DNA from: JAPOKJ01 sp043767985
GTDB lineage: Bacteria; Pseudomonadota; Gammaproteobacteria; Burkholderiales; Burkholderiaceae_E
Direction of reading: 5' to 3'
Assembly (NCBI GenBank): GCA_043767985.1
Contig: JAYVKZ010000148.1
Coordinates: forward strand, 1-9,233
Length of the DNA stretch: 9,233 nucleotides
Part shown: piece by piece, positions 1-6,989 of the stretch
Layout: each line of letters begins with the position of its first letter
How positions within the stretch are numbered: position 1 is the stretch's first letter
The notes under the pieces: model-generated
What the model was told of the DNA's origin: nothing
Seen by the model: the letters and a program-made list of their open reading frames with translations, nothing else
Databases searched by the model: none
Made by a program: the position numbers and the translations under genes

Positions 1-347
1 CACTGGCGCAAGGGACCCTCGAAAAGGTCGCGGCTGTTGTCTACGAGAGGCATTTCCATTCTCCCGAACATCGCAGCAACGACTGGCTTGACCGCTGCCT
101 TGGCCAGGCCCGCGCTGGCCTCGACGAACTGACCCACCGTCTCTCCACACCCTATGCTTGCGGGGCAACGCTCACTCATGCCGATGTCATGATCACCACG
201 CTGATCTGGTATATGTAGGACCGGATGGATGAAGTGCTGTCACCGACCGCTCACGCCGGCCTGATCGCCTTGGCCGAACACTGTGAAACCCTGCCCGCCT
301 TCCGCGCCGCCGCTCTCAGCGATTTCGAAAAAATGCCGCGCGGCTAA
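1..347 (+). pseudogene. Glutathione S-transferase C-terminal part, interrupted by in-frame TAG, 5' end outside window
   Basis: Reading from base 3, the translation gives the all-helical C-terminal domain of a bacterial glutathione S-transferase. It includes a segment like RSNDWLDRCLGQARAGLDEL, then TPYACGATLTHADVMITTL, and a closing CETLPAFRAAALSDFEK before the TAA at 345-347. The GxxxTxADVMI stretch is the conserved hydrophobic core (N-capping box) motif of this domain. The frame is broken by TAG at 216-218, between TLIWYM and DRMDEVL, yet coding character continues unchanged afterwards. A single base change in an Arg or Trp codon would explain the stop, so decay is recent or this is a sequencing error. 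Codons are visibly richer in G and C at third positions than in the chaperone operon downstream, so this may be older host sequence at the border of an inserted region. The thioredoxin-like N-terminal domain lies outside the window. The family call is confident; function is probably lost. Confidence 0.8.
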
Positions 348-868
348 TTCTTATAAATCTTCTTGCAGGCCGTGGCTGCCAGAATGGCAAGAGTCAGCGA
401 TATTGCGACCCTAGCTGGCCAGAAGCGTTTGAGAAATGGTTTCACTGTGCGGATAGTTTCAACGCTTTGAGTGCATTGGGACCTCCGGAGAAGATTGCAA
501 GGTGGCCGGTGGGAAGTGGGCAGGATCGTCCCTGATAGTTTTTAGCGAAGTCTTCTGCGCCAGGGCTGAAGAACAACCTTAGTCCAACTCGAAATTTGTC
601 CAACTCGGTGAGAGGAAATCCGCTTGTTTTACCTTTTCGAGGTGATGGGTGCATTTAGCCTGATATGCTTAGGACACAAACTGAGTCTTCGGATAGTTCT
701 TCTTGTTTTTTGGCATTGTAGATTCTCAATTGTTCTGGGGAGCAGGTAGTTGATCGCACGTTACATTCCTGTCGTAGCAATTGTGCTGCTCGAAGCTAGC
801 TTCGGGTCGGGATTGAAATCTGTTTTCAGTTCATTCAGCTTTTCGCCCTTACCGCTGCCTGTCACCAA
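348..868. other. Intergenic stretch with no convincing gene, leader of the chaperone operon
   Basis: I see no RNA gene, repeat or recognisable protein here. A minus-strand frame at 442-654 could encode 70 residues but matches nothing I know. Just after it on the same strand, a GTG at about 453 opens a short frame ending at 352-354 that reads like a membrane anchor (AISLTLAILAATACKKIYKN). It has no ribosome binding site and both frames are unsupported. On the plus strand the region must hold the promoter of the operon starting at 869. A weak candidate is TTGATC at 750-755 with TAGCAA at 775-780, but the 19-base spacing is long and the match is poor. A perfect palindrome at 791-804 is listed separately. 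Confidence 0.5.
791..804. promoter_or_regulatory. Perfect 14-base palindrome upstream of the chaperone operon
   Basis: CGAAGCTAGCTTCG equals its own reverse complement. It lies 65 bases before the start codon at 869, in the region that should hold the operon promoter. Such perfect dyads are often binding sites for dimeric repressors, but chance occurrence cannot be excluded and no regulator gene for it is visible nearby. Confidence 0.25.
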
Positions 869-2995
869 ATGACTTCAGCAGCCGATGACTTCATAAAAAA
901 AGCCGTTGAACTTAGAGAGAGCGGACGAATAGACGAGGCAGTTATCGCTGCAAAATGCGCCACGACCGTCGATCCAGACAATGCAAACTCTTGGTGGCAG
1001 CTCGGCCTCGCACTATCAGAAAAAGATGGTGCGGCAGCTTCCATCCCGCATTTCAAAAAAACCATTGAACTGGCGGATGGATTTGCCTACGGCTGGCATC
1101 GTCTAGGTATGGCGTACAAGAAAACGGCAATGCTTGACCAGGCAGTTGAATGCTGGGAGAAGGCGATTAGGTTGGATGATGACCGAATTGACTCACTTGA
1201 AGCGTTGGTAGAAGCATATCGCGCCAGAGAGCTTGACCTTGAAGAAGAAAAGCTTTTTGAGGTTCTAAAGACCCTTGATACGAAAGGCAGGATAACCCTT
1301 GGCGACGTAAATACTCTTGGCATAGCTTTTCACAAGAGGAAAGATTTTTACCAGGCTATTCGGTGCTACCGCACATACGCCGCGCAGGTCAAAGGTCCCG
1401 TCGGATACTATAATTTGGGGTTGGCCTTGAGCGCCCCCGAGGTCAGCCAGGATGCAGACGCTGTCGATGCTTGGCGTAGGGCATTAGCGCAGGATGCCGA
1501 ATACGAGAAAGCTCGGACGAGCCTTGGACAAATACTACCGCGCCTACTGGATTTGCAAGGCAAAATTCTGTCCAATAAAGAGGCGCTTCTAAGTCAGGAT
1601 CAGTGGTACGCGCACTATGTCAATCCGTTTGAGTTATTGAATTTGACAGACGTAGACGATCCATTTGAGCTTGAGGTCAAAGTCGTCCAAAAGGCTAAGA
1701 AATCATTGCTTCAAGAAATCGAGCTTGAAGATGGGCTTGTCGATTGGGTCCCAGGACTTCGCATTGATAAGTCGCGAGCCATCAAGGTTGCCGATGAGCT
1801 CACAGGGGACTTGAAGTATTGGCATCACATCGTCTATCAGAATAAGCCGTTACTGAACTTCATGTCCCGTGGCGACATTCGTCATTTTCTAGTGGACAAA
1901 GACGAATCGCCCATTGACTTGCTAGAGGCCATCGAAGACTTTGGCGATGAATTCGCTTCAAAATTTGGGGAAAGCTTCGCTGCACAGTTCGATCTGGTTT
2001 TTTCTAAGGCAGTTGAAAGACGTAACGCGGATGTGGTTGAGTGCATGTTGGACGGGCGTCGCTTGGTTGCTCCTGAGCACGAAGACAAGTGTTTTGAGGG
2101 CGCGCATAGGCAAATGGTCCGGCTGTTGGAGCCATTGCAACTTGCTTCTGAAAAGTCCGAGAAAATTAAACCGAGCGTTGAATCCGTCCGATCTGTGCTT
2201 GCTCAAGGCAATATTGGGAAGATCATCGGATCACTCCCATCGACTTTTCAAAATGTTCAGAACCAAGCGGCCACCCTTATTCGATCTATTTCGATTGATG
2301 CATACAACCGTCATGGCGACCCTGATTTAGCCAAGGAAATTCTGGTTCTCGCACTGTCTCTCGCGGGGCGGTCGCCCTCCGTTCTTCATCGGATAGAAGA
2401 GGACGCTAAGACGCTTGATGAACGCATCAAAAACGAAAGTAAAGACGAGGCTTCTCTGACCTATCAGGGTGCGAGCTACGTAATTACCAGAAAAGGTGTT
2501 GCCTTCGCGAATCACAAGTTGTCAGTGGAGGATGTTAGAACACTACGCTGGGGGATTACTGTGTCGCGCGATGGTACTGTGACCACACACACATACAAGA
2601 TCTCAGTGGGCGGTAAGGGGGCAAATGTCCTTTACCTCAATTGGAGCGTGCACAAAGACTTGGATGCACAGCGCGCATTGTTCTCCAAATTTGTAGATGC
2701 CGCAGTCAGTTATCTGTTGCCGCGCGTGATGGAAGTGATCAAAAGTGACCTGGATAGCAATCAAACCATTCGTATTGGATCTGCACTAGTTAGCAAAGTT
2801 GGTATCACATTCACCATCGCCGGTTGGTTCAGCAATAAACAGGAACTATGCCCGTGGCATCGTTTGAGGTCGGAAATTGAAAACGGTGAGGTGATCATTA
2901 CCGATTCTGCAAATAGCAAGGCAAAGATAGCACTCCCTTTGGCGACAGTTGACAACGCAATTGCCCTGCATCTACTTATCAAGAATCACTCTTAA
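869..2995 (+). CDS. TPR protein with J-domain-like middle segment and beta-rich C-terminus, first gene of a divergent Hsp70 operon
   Basis: This 708-residue soluble protein has no signal peptide or membrane segment. Residues 6-213 form about five or six tetratricopeptide repeats, for example SWWQLGLALS...AAASIPHFKKTIEL (41-69), GWHRLGMAYKKTAMLDQAVE (75-94) and VNTLGIAFHKRKDFYQAIRC (147-166); TPRs bind partner proteins. Residues 249-340 start with NPFELLNL, continue with a lysine-rich helix (271-285) and another helix (300-322). This order recalls a J domain, the Hsp70-activating module, but the HPD tripeptide is absent. Residues 350-525 are mainly helical. Residues 530-708 look like two small beta domains around a helix (600-627), the second ending in CPWHRLRSEIENGEVII...NAIALHLLI, a pattern seen in bacterial PH-like domains. 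ATG 869 is the only ATG in frame after the upstream stop at 797-799; no clear ribosome binding site precedes it. The linked GrpE-like and Hsp70 genes make a co-chaperone or client-adaptor role likely. TPR is confident; J-like and PH-like are inference. Confidence 0.85.
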   Translation: MTSAADDFIKKAVELRESGRIDEAVIAAKCATTVDPDNANSWWQLGLALSEKDGAAASIPHFKKTIELADGFAYGWHRLGMAYKKTAMLDQAVECWEKAIRLDDDRIDSLEALVEAYRARELDLEEEKLFEVLKTLDTKGRITLGDVNTLGIAFHKRKDFYQAIRCYRTYAAQVKGPVGYYNLGLALSAPEVSQDADAVDAWRRALAQDAEYEKARTSLGQILPRLLDLQGKILSNKEALLSQDQWYAHYVNPFELLNLTDVDDPFELEVKVVQKAKKSLLQEIELEDGLVDWVPGLRIDKSRAIKVADELTGDLKYWHHIVYQNKPLLNFMSRGDIRHFLVDKDESPIDLLEAIEDFGDEFASKFGESFAAQFDLVFSKAVERRNADVVECMLDGRRLVAPEHEDKCFEGAHRQMVRLLEPLQLASEKSEKIKPSVESVRSVLAQGNIGKIIGSLPSTFQNVQNQAATLIRSISIDAYNRHGDPDLAKEILVLALSLAGRSPSVLHRIEEDAKTLDERIKNESKDEASLTYQGASYVITRKGVAFANHKLSVEDVRTLRWGITVSRDGTVTTHTYKISVGGKGANVLYLNWSVHKDLDAQRALFSKFVDAAVSYLLPRVMEVIKSDLDSNQTIRIGSALVSKVGITFTIAGWFSNKQELCPWHRLRSEIENGEVIITDSANSKAKIALPLATVDNAIALHLLIKNHS

Positions 2996-3000
2996 AAGGA
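2995..3000 (+). promoter_or_regulatory. Ribosome binding site that sets the start of the GrpE-like gene
   Basis: AAAGGA ends five bases before ATG 3006 and overlaps the last base of the TAA stop of the TPR gene. It favours ATG 3006 over starts upstream in the same frame (from 2949), which would lie inside the TPR gene. The next ATG, at 3024, has no such site. The arrangement suits translational coupling. Confidence 0.6.
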
Positions 3001-3005
3001 AACAC

Positions 3006-3359
3006 ATGCAACCAAGCACAATCATGGAAGTCCCGAAGTGGGTTTTTCAAGTCCTGAACAATCTTTGCGATATTGAGCGCAAGCTGTCGATTTATGGCGA
3101 TCCCGGCAATGCGAAACGCAATGTTGACCGGATTAAGGAAACGCTGGAAGGCGAGAAGCTGTACTACGAAGACCCAATGGGTCAAGTCTTTTCTGAAACG
3201 CGAACTGACCTTGAGGCATCCATTACAGGGACGAGCACCGAAAATTTATACGTTGTTGAAGTTATAAAGCCGATCATCAGAATAGGTGACAGGCAATTCT
3301 CGCGTGTAGTGCAAAAAGGAATCGTAGTCGTGGAATCCAAAACTGTGGGGGAAGCATAA
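3006..3359 (+). CDS. Small GrpE-like protein, putative nucleotide exchange factor for the adjacent Hsp70
   Basis: This is a 117-residue protein. Residues 8-50 are predicted helical (WVFQVLNNLCDIERKL, then NAKRNVDRIKETLEG). Residues 51-111 look like the C-terminal beta domain of GrpE: VFSETRTDLEASI lines up with the GrpE stretch FDPxxHEAVxxV, VVEVIKPIIRIGDRQFSR with VVEVxxxGYxLxDRVLR, and GIVVV with the closing V-x-V strand. In the known family this wing contacts the Hsp70 ATPase domain and opens the nucleotide cleft. E. coli GrpE has 197 residues; here almost all of the long dimerising coiled coil is missing, so this would be a minimal version. The gene lies between the TPR and Hsp70 genes, 10 bases after the former and abutting the latter as TAAATG. 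That position strongly supports an exchange-factor role. Sequence similarity alone is weak, so the family call is moderate; the gene itself is secure. Confidence 0.75.
   Translation: MQPSTIMEVPKWVFQVLNNLCDIERKLSIYGDPGNAKRNVDRIKETLEGEKLYYEDPMGQVFSETRTDLEASITGTSTENLYVVEVIKPIIRIGDRQFSRVVQKGIVVVESKTVGEA
3347..3352 (+). promoter_or_regulatory. Ribosome binding site of the Hsp70 gene, inside the GrpE-like gene
   Basis: GGGGGA lies seven bases before ATG 3360 and within the last codons of the upstream gene, whose TAA directly precedes the ATG. This supports coupled translation and the chosen Hsp70 start, which places the IDLGTSNS ATP-binding motif at residues 9-16 as in other Hsp70s. Confidence 0.6.
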
Positions 3360-5861
3360 ATGTCATCGACAATTAATTTCGGTATCGACCTGGGGACTTC
3401 TAACTCCCTGATTGCAAAGTTTGACAGGGGCAACGTTGAAGTTTTCAAAAATCCAAATGGATTCAAGGAAACGTTACCCTCAGTGGTTGGATTTCGCAAT
3501 GACCGCATACTTATCGGCGATCAGGCCCGGAGCTATCTTCAACGTGACCCAAAGAGTGTTGTCAGCCACTTCAAGCGGAAGATGGGCACTTCGGAGACAT
3601 TCAAGATTAAGGCTTTAAATGCATCCAAATCACCTGTAGAGCTTTCAGCCTATGTACTCAAAGAATTGAAGATTTTCGTCCATACTGGTGAGCAGGTAGA
3701 TGGCGCAGTCATCACCATTCCGGCGTCCTTTGACACCGCGCAAAGTAACGCCACTAAAGAGGCGGGGACTCTCGCTGGATTCAAGACCGTTGTTCTACTG
3801 CAAGAGCCAATTGCAGCGAGTTTGGCTTACGCAAACAAAGAAAAAAACGTCGATCTTAAAAATAGTCAGTGGCTAGTCTATGACTTAGGTGGCGGAACGT
3901 TTGATGTTGCTCTGGTAAAAATTGTCGGGGGCGAACTCACTGTCCTTGATCACGAAGGAGATAACTATCTGGGTGGCACCGACTTCGACGCACTGATCGT
4001 GGAAAAAATTGTCGTGCCTGAATTGGAACGCAGGGGCACGTATGCTGACTTGCTAGGCGAAATGAAGAGTGGAGGCGGTCGATACAACAAACTGTGGCTT
4101 ACATTGCTTGGTCATGCGGAGTCAGCTAAGGTTGAGCTATCATCAAAAACTTCGGCAGAAATTGACTTAGGAACAGTTAGCGACCTTCAAGACGACGACG
4201 GAAAGGCAATCGAGGCGATCATTAACATAACTCGCTCTGAGTTTGAAGCAGTAGTCAAGGATGCTGTTGAAACCACCATTGACAGGATGAAGCAGATTTT
4301 GACCCGCAACTCGTTGCAGCCCGCGGATTTGAAGTTCATTTTGATGGTGGGCGGCTCAACCTTCATTCCATACGTGCGCAAGCGCGTTGAAGAGATAATG
4401 GGCATTTCCGTTAATACCAGCATCGACCCAACCAATGCAATCTGCATTGGGGCGGCGTTTTTTGCTGGTACTAAGGAAAAGGGCGCAAACCAAACTGGCA
4501 AGGAGCGCGTCAAATCAAATTTGAAAATTCGCGCTAGCTACAACAAGGCATCTCAAGAGTCTGAGGAGACATTTACTGCGAAGCTCGAGGGTGATCTTGC
4601 TGGCCTTCAATACAGAATCACCAACGACGATGGTTCCTTTGATAGCGGCTTGAAAAAACTAGGTGCTCGAATTATGGAAGACCTTCCGCTCCGCGAGGGC
4701 GCTTTCAATTTGTTCGCTTTGAAAATATTTGATGGGCAAGGTAATTTGGTTCCCATCGACTTCGACGCGATTCAAATCGCGCAGGGCCGATACAGTGTTG
4801 CTGGCCAGATGCTTCCTGAGGACATCAGCCTGGTATTCGACGATTTGTCGGCAAAAGATACGAGACTTCATTCCCTTTTCAGCAAGAATTCAATTCTTCC
4901 TGCAAAAACCAAGGTGACAAAAGAGGTCGCAAGAACGATAGTGAAAGGGTCTTCGTCTTCGGCAATTCACATCATGGTTATGGAAGGACCAAGCAACCGC
5001 CATTCATCGACAAATAAGCCTATAGGCATAGTGTCAATTTCTGGGGCTCAAATCACCAAAGACCTAATTAAGGGAACCGACATTGATTTGACTTTCGAAA
5101 TGTCGGAATCACGCGACCTCACTGTTTCCGCGTTTCTCGCGGGAACCGGCCAAGAGTTTTCTCAGGTTTTCTCGCCCAAGAAGCGTGAGGTTTCCGCTCA
5201 GATGTTGGCAAAGGAAATTTTGCTTCTTGAAACAAAGATCCAAACTGAAATTGAAGATGCCCAAACTAATGGTCATCGCGAAACGGCTGACAGTCTCGAA
5301 AAGGTTCTGTCTGGTGTACAAGACCTCATTGGTAGCGCTGGTGAAATGGCCGAAGACGATGTCACTGACAAGAAATTTCAGCTCGAAGACCAAAAGAGGA
5401 AGTTAGCCCAAGAGATGTTTGAACTCACATCGAGCAAGCGATTGAACCTAGTGCAGGCCGCATACCAAGAGGCAAAATCCGAGGTAGCCAAGCTTGTGAA
5501 AGAGTCCGGCAACGACCGTGAACGCCACATGCTTTCTGAAGTTTTTGCTCGAGAGCAGTCATTTATTAACTCGACAAGCCCAGAAAAAATCCAGGCGGTT
5601 GTTGACGAACTCGACCGTATTCGTTGGCAGATACTTATGCGCACTCCGGACTTCCTTAAAGGGATGTTCAGCCATCTGATGGATCGCAGAGCATCAATGA
5701 ACGATCAAATTCAAGCATCGCAATTGATCGACAACGGAAAGCGCGCAATTGCCGAGGACGATGTCGAAGCATTGCAGCAGATCAACGCGAGGCTATGGGA
5801 TTTGATGCCAGCCACTGAGCAGGCCAGCGACGAAATGCGCGCTTATACGGGAATCGTTTAG
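3360..5861 (+). CDS. Divergent Hsp70 family chaperone with inserted beta segment and long helical tail
   Basis: This 833-residue protein compares with about 640 in DnaK. The ATPase domain (about 1-375) is intact: phosphate-1 motif IDLGTSNS (9-16), ITIPASFDTAQ (118-128) with the linker proline P121, LLQEP (146-150) with the E171-equivalent E149, phosphate-2 motif VYDLGGGTFDVA (173-184), adenosine motif ILMVGGSTFIPYV (327-339) and DPTNAICIGAA (356-366). The autophosphorylated threonine of DnaK (T199) is replaced by Asn (GDNYLGGTDFD, 200-210). No leucine-rich DVLLLDV-type linker is visible. Instead, residues 385-500 form an extra beta-rich segment. A substrate-binding beta-like region follows at about 505-605 (ILPAKTKVTKE, AIHIMVMEG, LTVSAFLAGTGQEF), then a charged, mostly helical tail from 605 to 833 without an EEVD end. 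This last gene of the operon is probably an active ATPase that handles a specific client with the two upstream proteins. Hsp70 is certain; canonical DnaK is excluded by divergence and length. Confidence 0.95.
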   Translation: MSSTINFGIDLGTSNSLIAKFDRGNVEVFKNPNGFKETLPSVVGFRNDRILIGDQARSYLQRDPKSVVSHFKRKMGTSETFKIKALNASKSPVELSAYVLKELKIFVHTGEQVDGAVITIPASFDTAQSNATKEAGTLAGFKTVVLLQEPIAASLAYANKEKNVDLKNSQWLVYDLGGGTFDVALVKIVGGELTVLDHEGDNYLGGTDFDALIVEKIVVPELERRGTYADLLGEMKSGGGRYNKLWLTLLGHAESAKVELSSKTSAEIDLGTVSDLQDDDGKAIEAIINITRSEFEAVVKDAVETTIDRMKQILTRNSLQPADLKFILMVGGSTFIPYVRKRVEEIMGISVNTSIDPTNAICIGAAFFAGTKEKGANQTGKERVKSNLKIRASYNKASQESEETFTAKLEGDLAGLQYRITNDDGSFDSGLKKLGARIMEDLPLREGAFNLFALKIFDGQGNLVPIDFDAIQIAQGRYSVAGQMLPEDISLVFDDLSAKDTRLHSLFSKNSILPAKTKVTKEVARTIVKGSSSSAIHIMVMEGPSNRHSSTNKPIGIVSISGAQITKDLIKGTDIDLTFEMSESRDLTVSAFLAGTGQEFSQVFSPKKREVSAQMLAKEILLLETKIQTEIEDAQTNGHRETADSLEKVLSGVQDLIGSAGEMAEDDVTDKKFQLEDQKRKLAQEMFELTSSKRLNLVQAAYQEAKSEVAKLVKESGNDRERHMLSEVFAREQSFINSTSPEKIQAVVDELDRIRWQILMRTPDFLKGMFSHLMDRRASMNDQIQASQLIDNGKRAIAEDDVEALQQINARLWDLMPATEQASDEMRAYTGIV

Positions 5862-6047
5862 TTAATCAAGTGTGTTGGGGGCTCATCCATCGAGTGGGGC
5901 TTTGCGCAAAGTCGTCAGGCATAGCTTGCAGATTTTGGCTTGCCATCCCCCGTTTTGATGATATTGCGCTAGCTTTGATGCTCGGCCTATTTTGTGGATT
6001 CTTTTGGACTCGTGATGCTTTACTGACGAGGCTCCTGGCAGCGGATC
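5862..6047. other. Short non-coding stretch between Hsp70 and the decayed phosphoribosyltransferase
   Basis: No gene or clear terminator is visible. A perfect 12-base dyad CTTTGCGCAAAG (5900-5911) has no T-tract behind it. A plus-strand frame opening at GTG 5870 encodes a Trp/Cys-rich, hydrophobic string without a ribosome binding site that runs into the convergent gene; I do not believe it is real. Confidence 0.4.
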
Positions 6048-6407
6048 TTAGAACATGTCTAGGACTGAAGGTCTCTTTGCGCGGCCAATGAACATGCCAT
6101 CTACTCGCCTATCTGGGAAGGCATGGAGGATCAGTTCCTTACATGCCCGAAAATGCGTGCCGTTGGTAATGATGTCATCGAAGAGCATGATCTGCTGGCG
6201 TGGGGGCGTGTCCTTGGACCTGGCTAATTCCATAGACTGCTTTAGAACCTCGATGGTTGGTCGACTCTCGCCGTTTTTATGATCATGGTGCGCTTTGGTT
6301 GACGTTCGGCGCACGAACATCTTTTGAAATATCAAGCGAAGGAACAACTTGCTGCAAGACTCGAAGGGCCACGCACTTGTTGAAATTACGCGGCGATCTG
6401 ATGGCAC
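6048..6407 (-). pseudogene. ComF-like phosphoribosyltransferase, C-terminal part only
   Basis: The readable part holds the type I phosphoribosyltransferase signature IMLFDDIITNGTHFRACKEL, followed by HAFPDRRVDGMFIGRAKRP. This is the PRPP-binding loop (hydrophobic residues, two aspartates, then T-N-G-T) and the closing strand of ComF-type proteins. Upstream, FVRRTSTKAHH and GESRPTIEVLKQSMEL fit the region before the loop in the same family. ComF homologues usually exceed 200 residues; here at most about 120 read well. Starting at GTG 6405-6407 is possible but no ribosome binding site is seen. The same frame stays open back to a TAG near 6510 but loses family character there, and the 124 bases up to the XRE remnant read differently in each frame. 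I therefore call it truncated or frameshifted. The second loop residue is Asn where TTG is usual. It lies downstream of, and in the same direction as, the XRE remnant, so the two may once have been an operon. Confidence 0.65.
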
Positions 6408-6531
6408 ATTTACCGTGCGGGCTCCAGGGGTTGGACGCTGGGGCGATTGTCTTGACGAGCGAAGCGCAGTGCTATCGCTTGATTGACGCCCTGGAGAGTT
6501 CGAGCTCGCCTAGTGCGAATGTGGCGAAGTT

Positions 6532-6777
6532 TCAGGTCGGGTAAGTGGCAGTGCGCAGTGGGCTCGCGACCTTTGGCTTTTTTCGGTGGCGTTTGGGTTT
6601 TGGTGGTGGCTCATCGGGCAGTGCATCATCGATTCGTTTGACCAGCTCCGAGGGAGTCAAATCAAGTGCCTGGGCAAGCTTATCGAGTGTCTTGATCGAG
6701 AGTAGGCGAATGCAGCGCTCGAAGCGGGACAAGCTGATGTTATTCAATTCCGCTGCGAGTCCTAGCTCGGGATCCAT
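6532..6777 (-). pseudogene. XRE-family HTH protein lacking its N-terminal half
   Basis: The protein reads ELGLAAELNNISLSRFERC, then SIKTLDKLAQALDLTPSELV, and ends in a Lys/Pro-rich tail (PPPKPKRHRKKPK). This is the second half of an XRE/Cro-type helix-turn-helix domain: end of helix 2, recognition helix with SRFER, and the conserved TLxKLAxALxxxPSEL helices. The usual first part (xLRxxRxxxGLSQ) is absent. The only available ATG, at 6775-6777, lies inside the terminal repeat of the miniature transposon, which cuts the gene exactly there. The normally conserved Gly after ER is Cys. No ribosome binding site precedes the ATG, although the repeat offers TATAAT at 6789-6794 in the right direction, so a truncated product cannot be wholly excluded. 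The sequence beyond the element (right of 7021) does not supply the missing N-terminus. Confidence 0.65.
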
Positions 6778-6808
6778 GTAGAAAACGGATTATAAAAACT
6801 CGTTAAGC
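6769..6808 (+). repeat. Left terminal repeat of the Tn3-derived element
   Basis: The outer end is at GGG 6769, followed by AGAAAACGG at 6780-6788, then ATAAA and, at the inner end, GTTAAG. As in Tn3, the inner TTAA supplies the stop codon of the transposase gene running toward the end. Compared with the Tn21-type 38-base end, it has several substitutions and one or two inserted bases. Confidence 0.6.
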
Positions 6809-6985
6809 CCCCGGAAATGGCATTAATGGCCTGAACTTGCCGGGTCCAATCTTTTTGTTGGTGTGCCAGAGGTAATCACCCGGCAGGTTGATATGCTCCC
6901 AACCGAGCGGCGAGAGGTATCGCAATAGCGTCGGATCAACCGCCCAATTCTGCTCTTGCAAGGCTGCAATAGCTCGCTCTCCAAG
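6803..6985 (-). pseudogene. tnpA: C-terminal remnant of a Tn3-family transposase
   Basis: About 60 codons read ERAIAALQEQ, then LLRYLSPLGWEHINLPGDY, LW, and KIGPGKFRPL before TAA at 6803-6805. The block LSPLGWEHINLxGDYxW plus GKFRPL is the hallmark C-terminus of Tn3-family DDE transposases, which are about 1000 residues long. Everything upstream is missing: an in-frame TGA lies at 6986-6988 and the right terminal repeat begins next to it. The remnant keeps the relation to the transposon end seen in complete members, with its stop inside the terminal repeat. It cannot be active. Confidence 0.85.
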
Positions 6986-6989
6986 TCAT

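Noticed and set aside
376..391. TGCCA-GAA-TGGCA hairpin after the glutathione S-transferase remnant as terminator
   Set aside because: The stem is short and no T-run follows.
442..654. Minus-strand 70-residue open frame in the left intergenic region
   Set aside because: There is no ribosome binding site, no recognisable family and no neighbour on the same strand; length is within chance.
5870..6091. Plus-strand hydrophobic frame after the Hsp70 gene
   Set aside because: GTG start without a ribosome binding site, Trp/Cys-rich composition, and overlap with the convergent phosphoribosyltransferase remnant.
6257..6781. Two plus-strand frames opposite the phosphoribosyltransferase and XRE remnants
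   Set aside because: They are antisense to sequence with clear family motifs on the minus strand.
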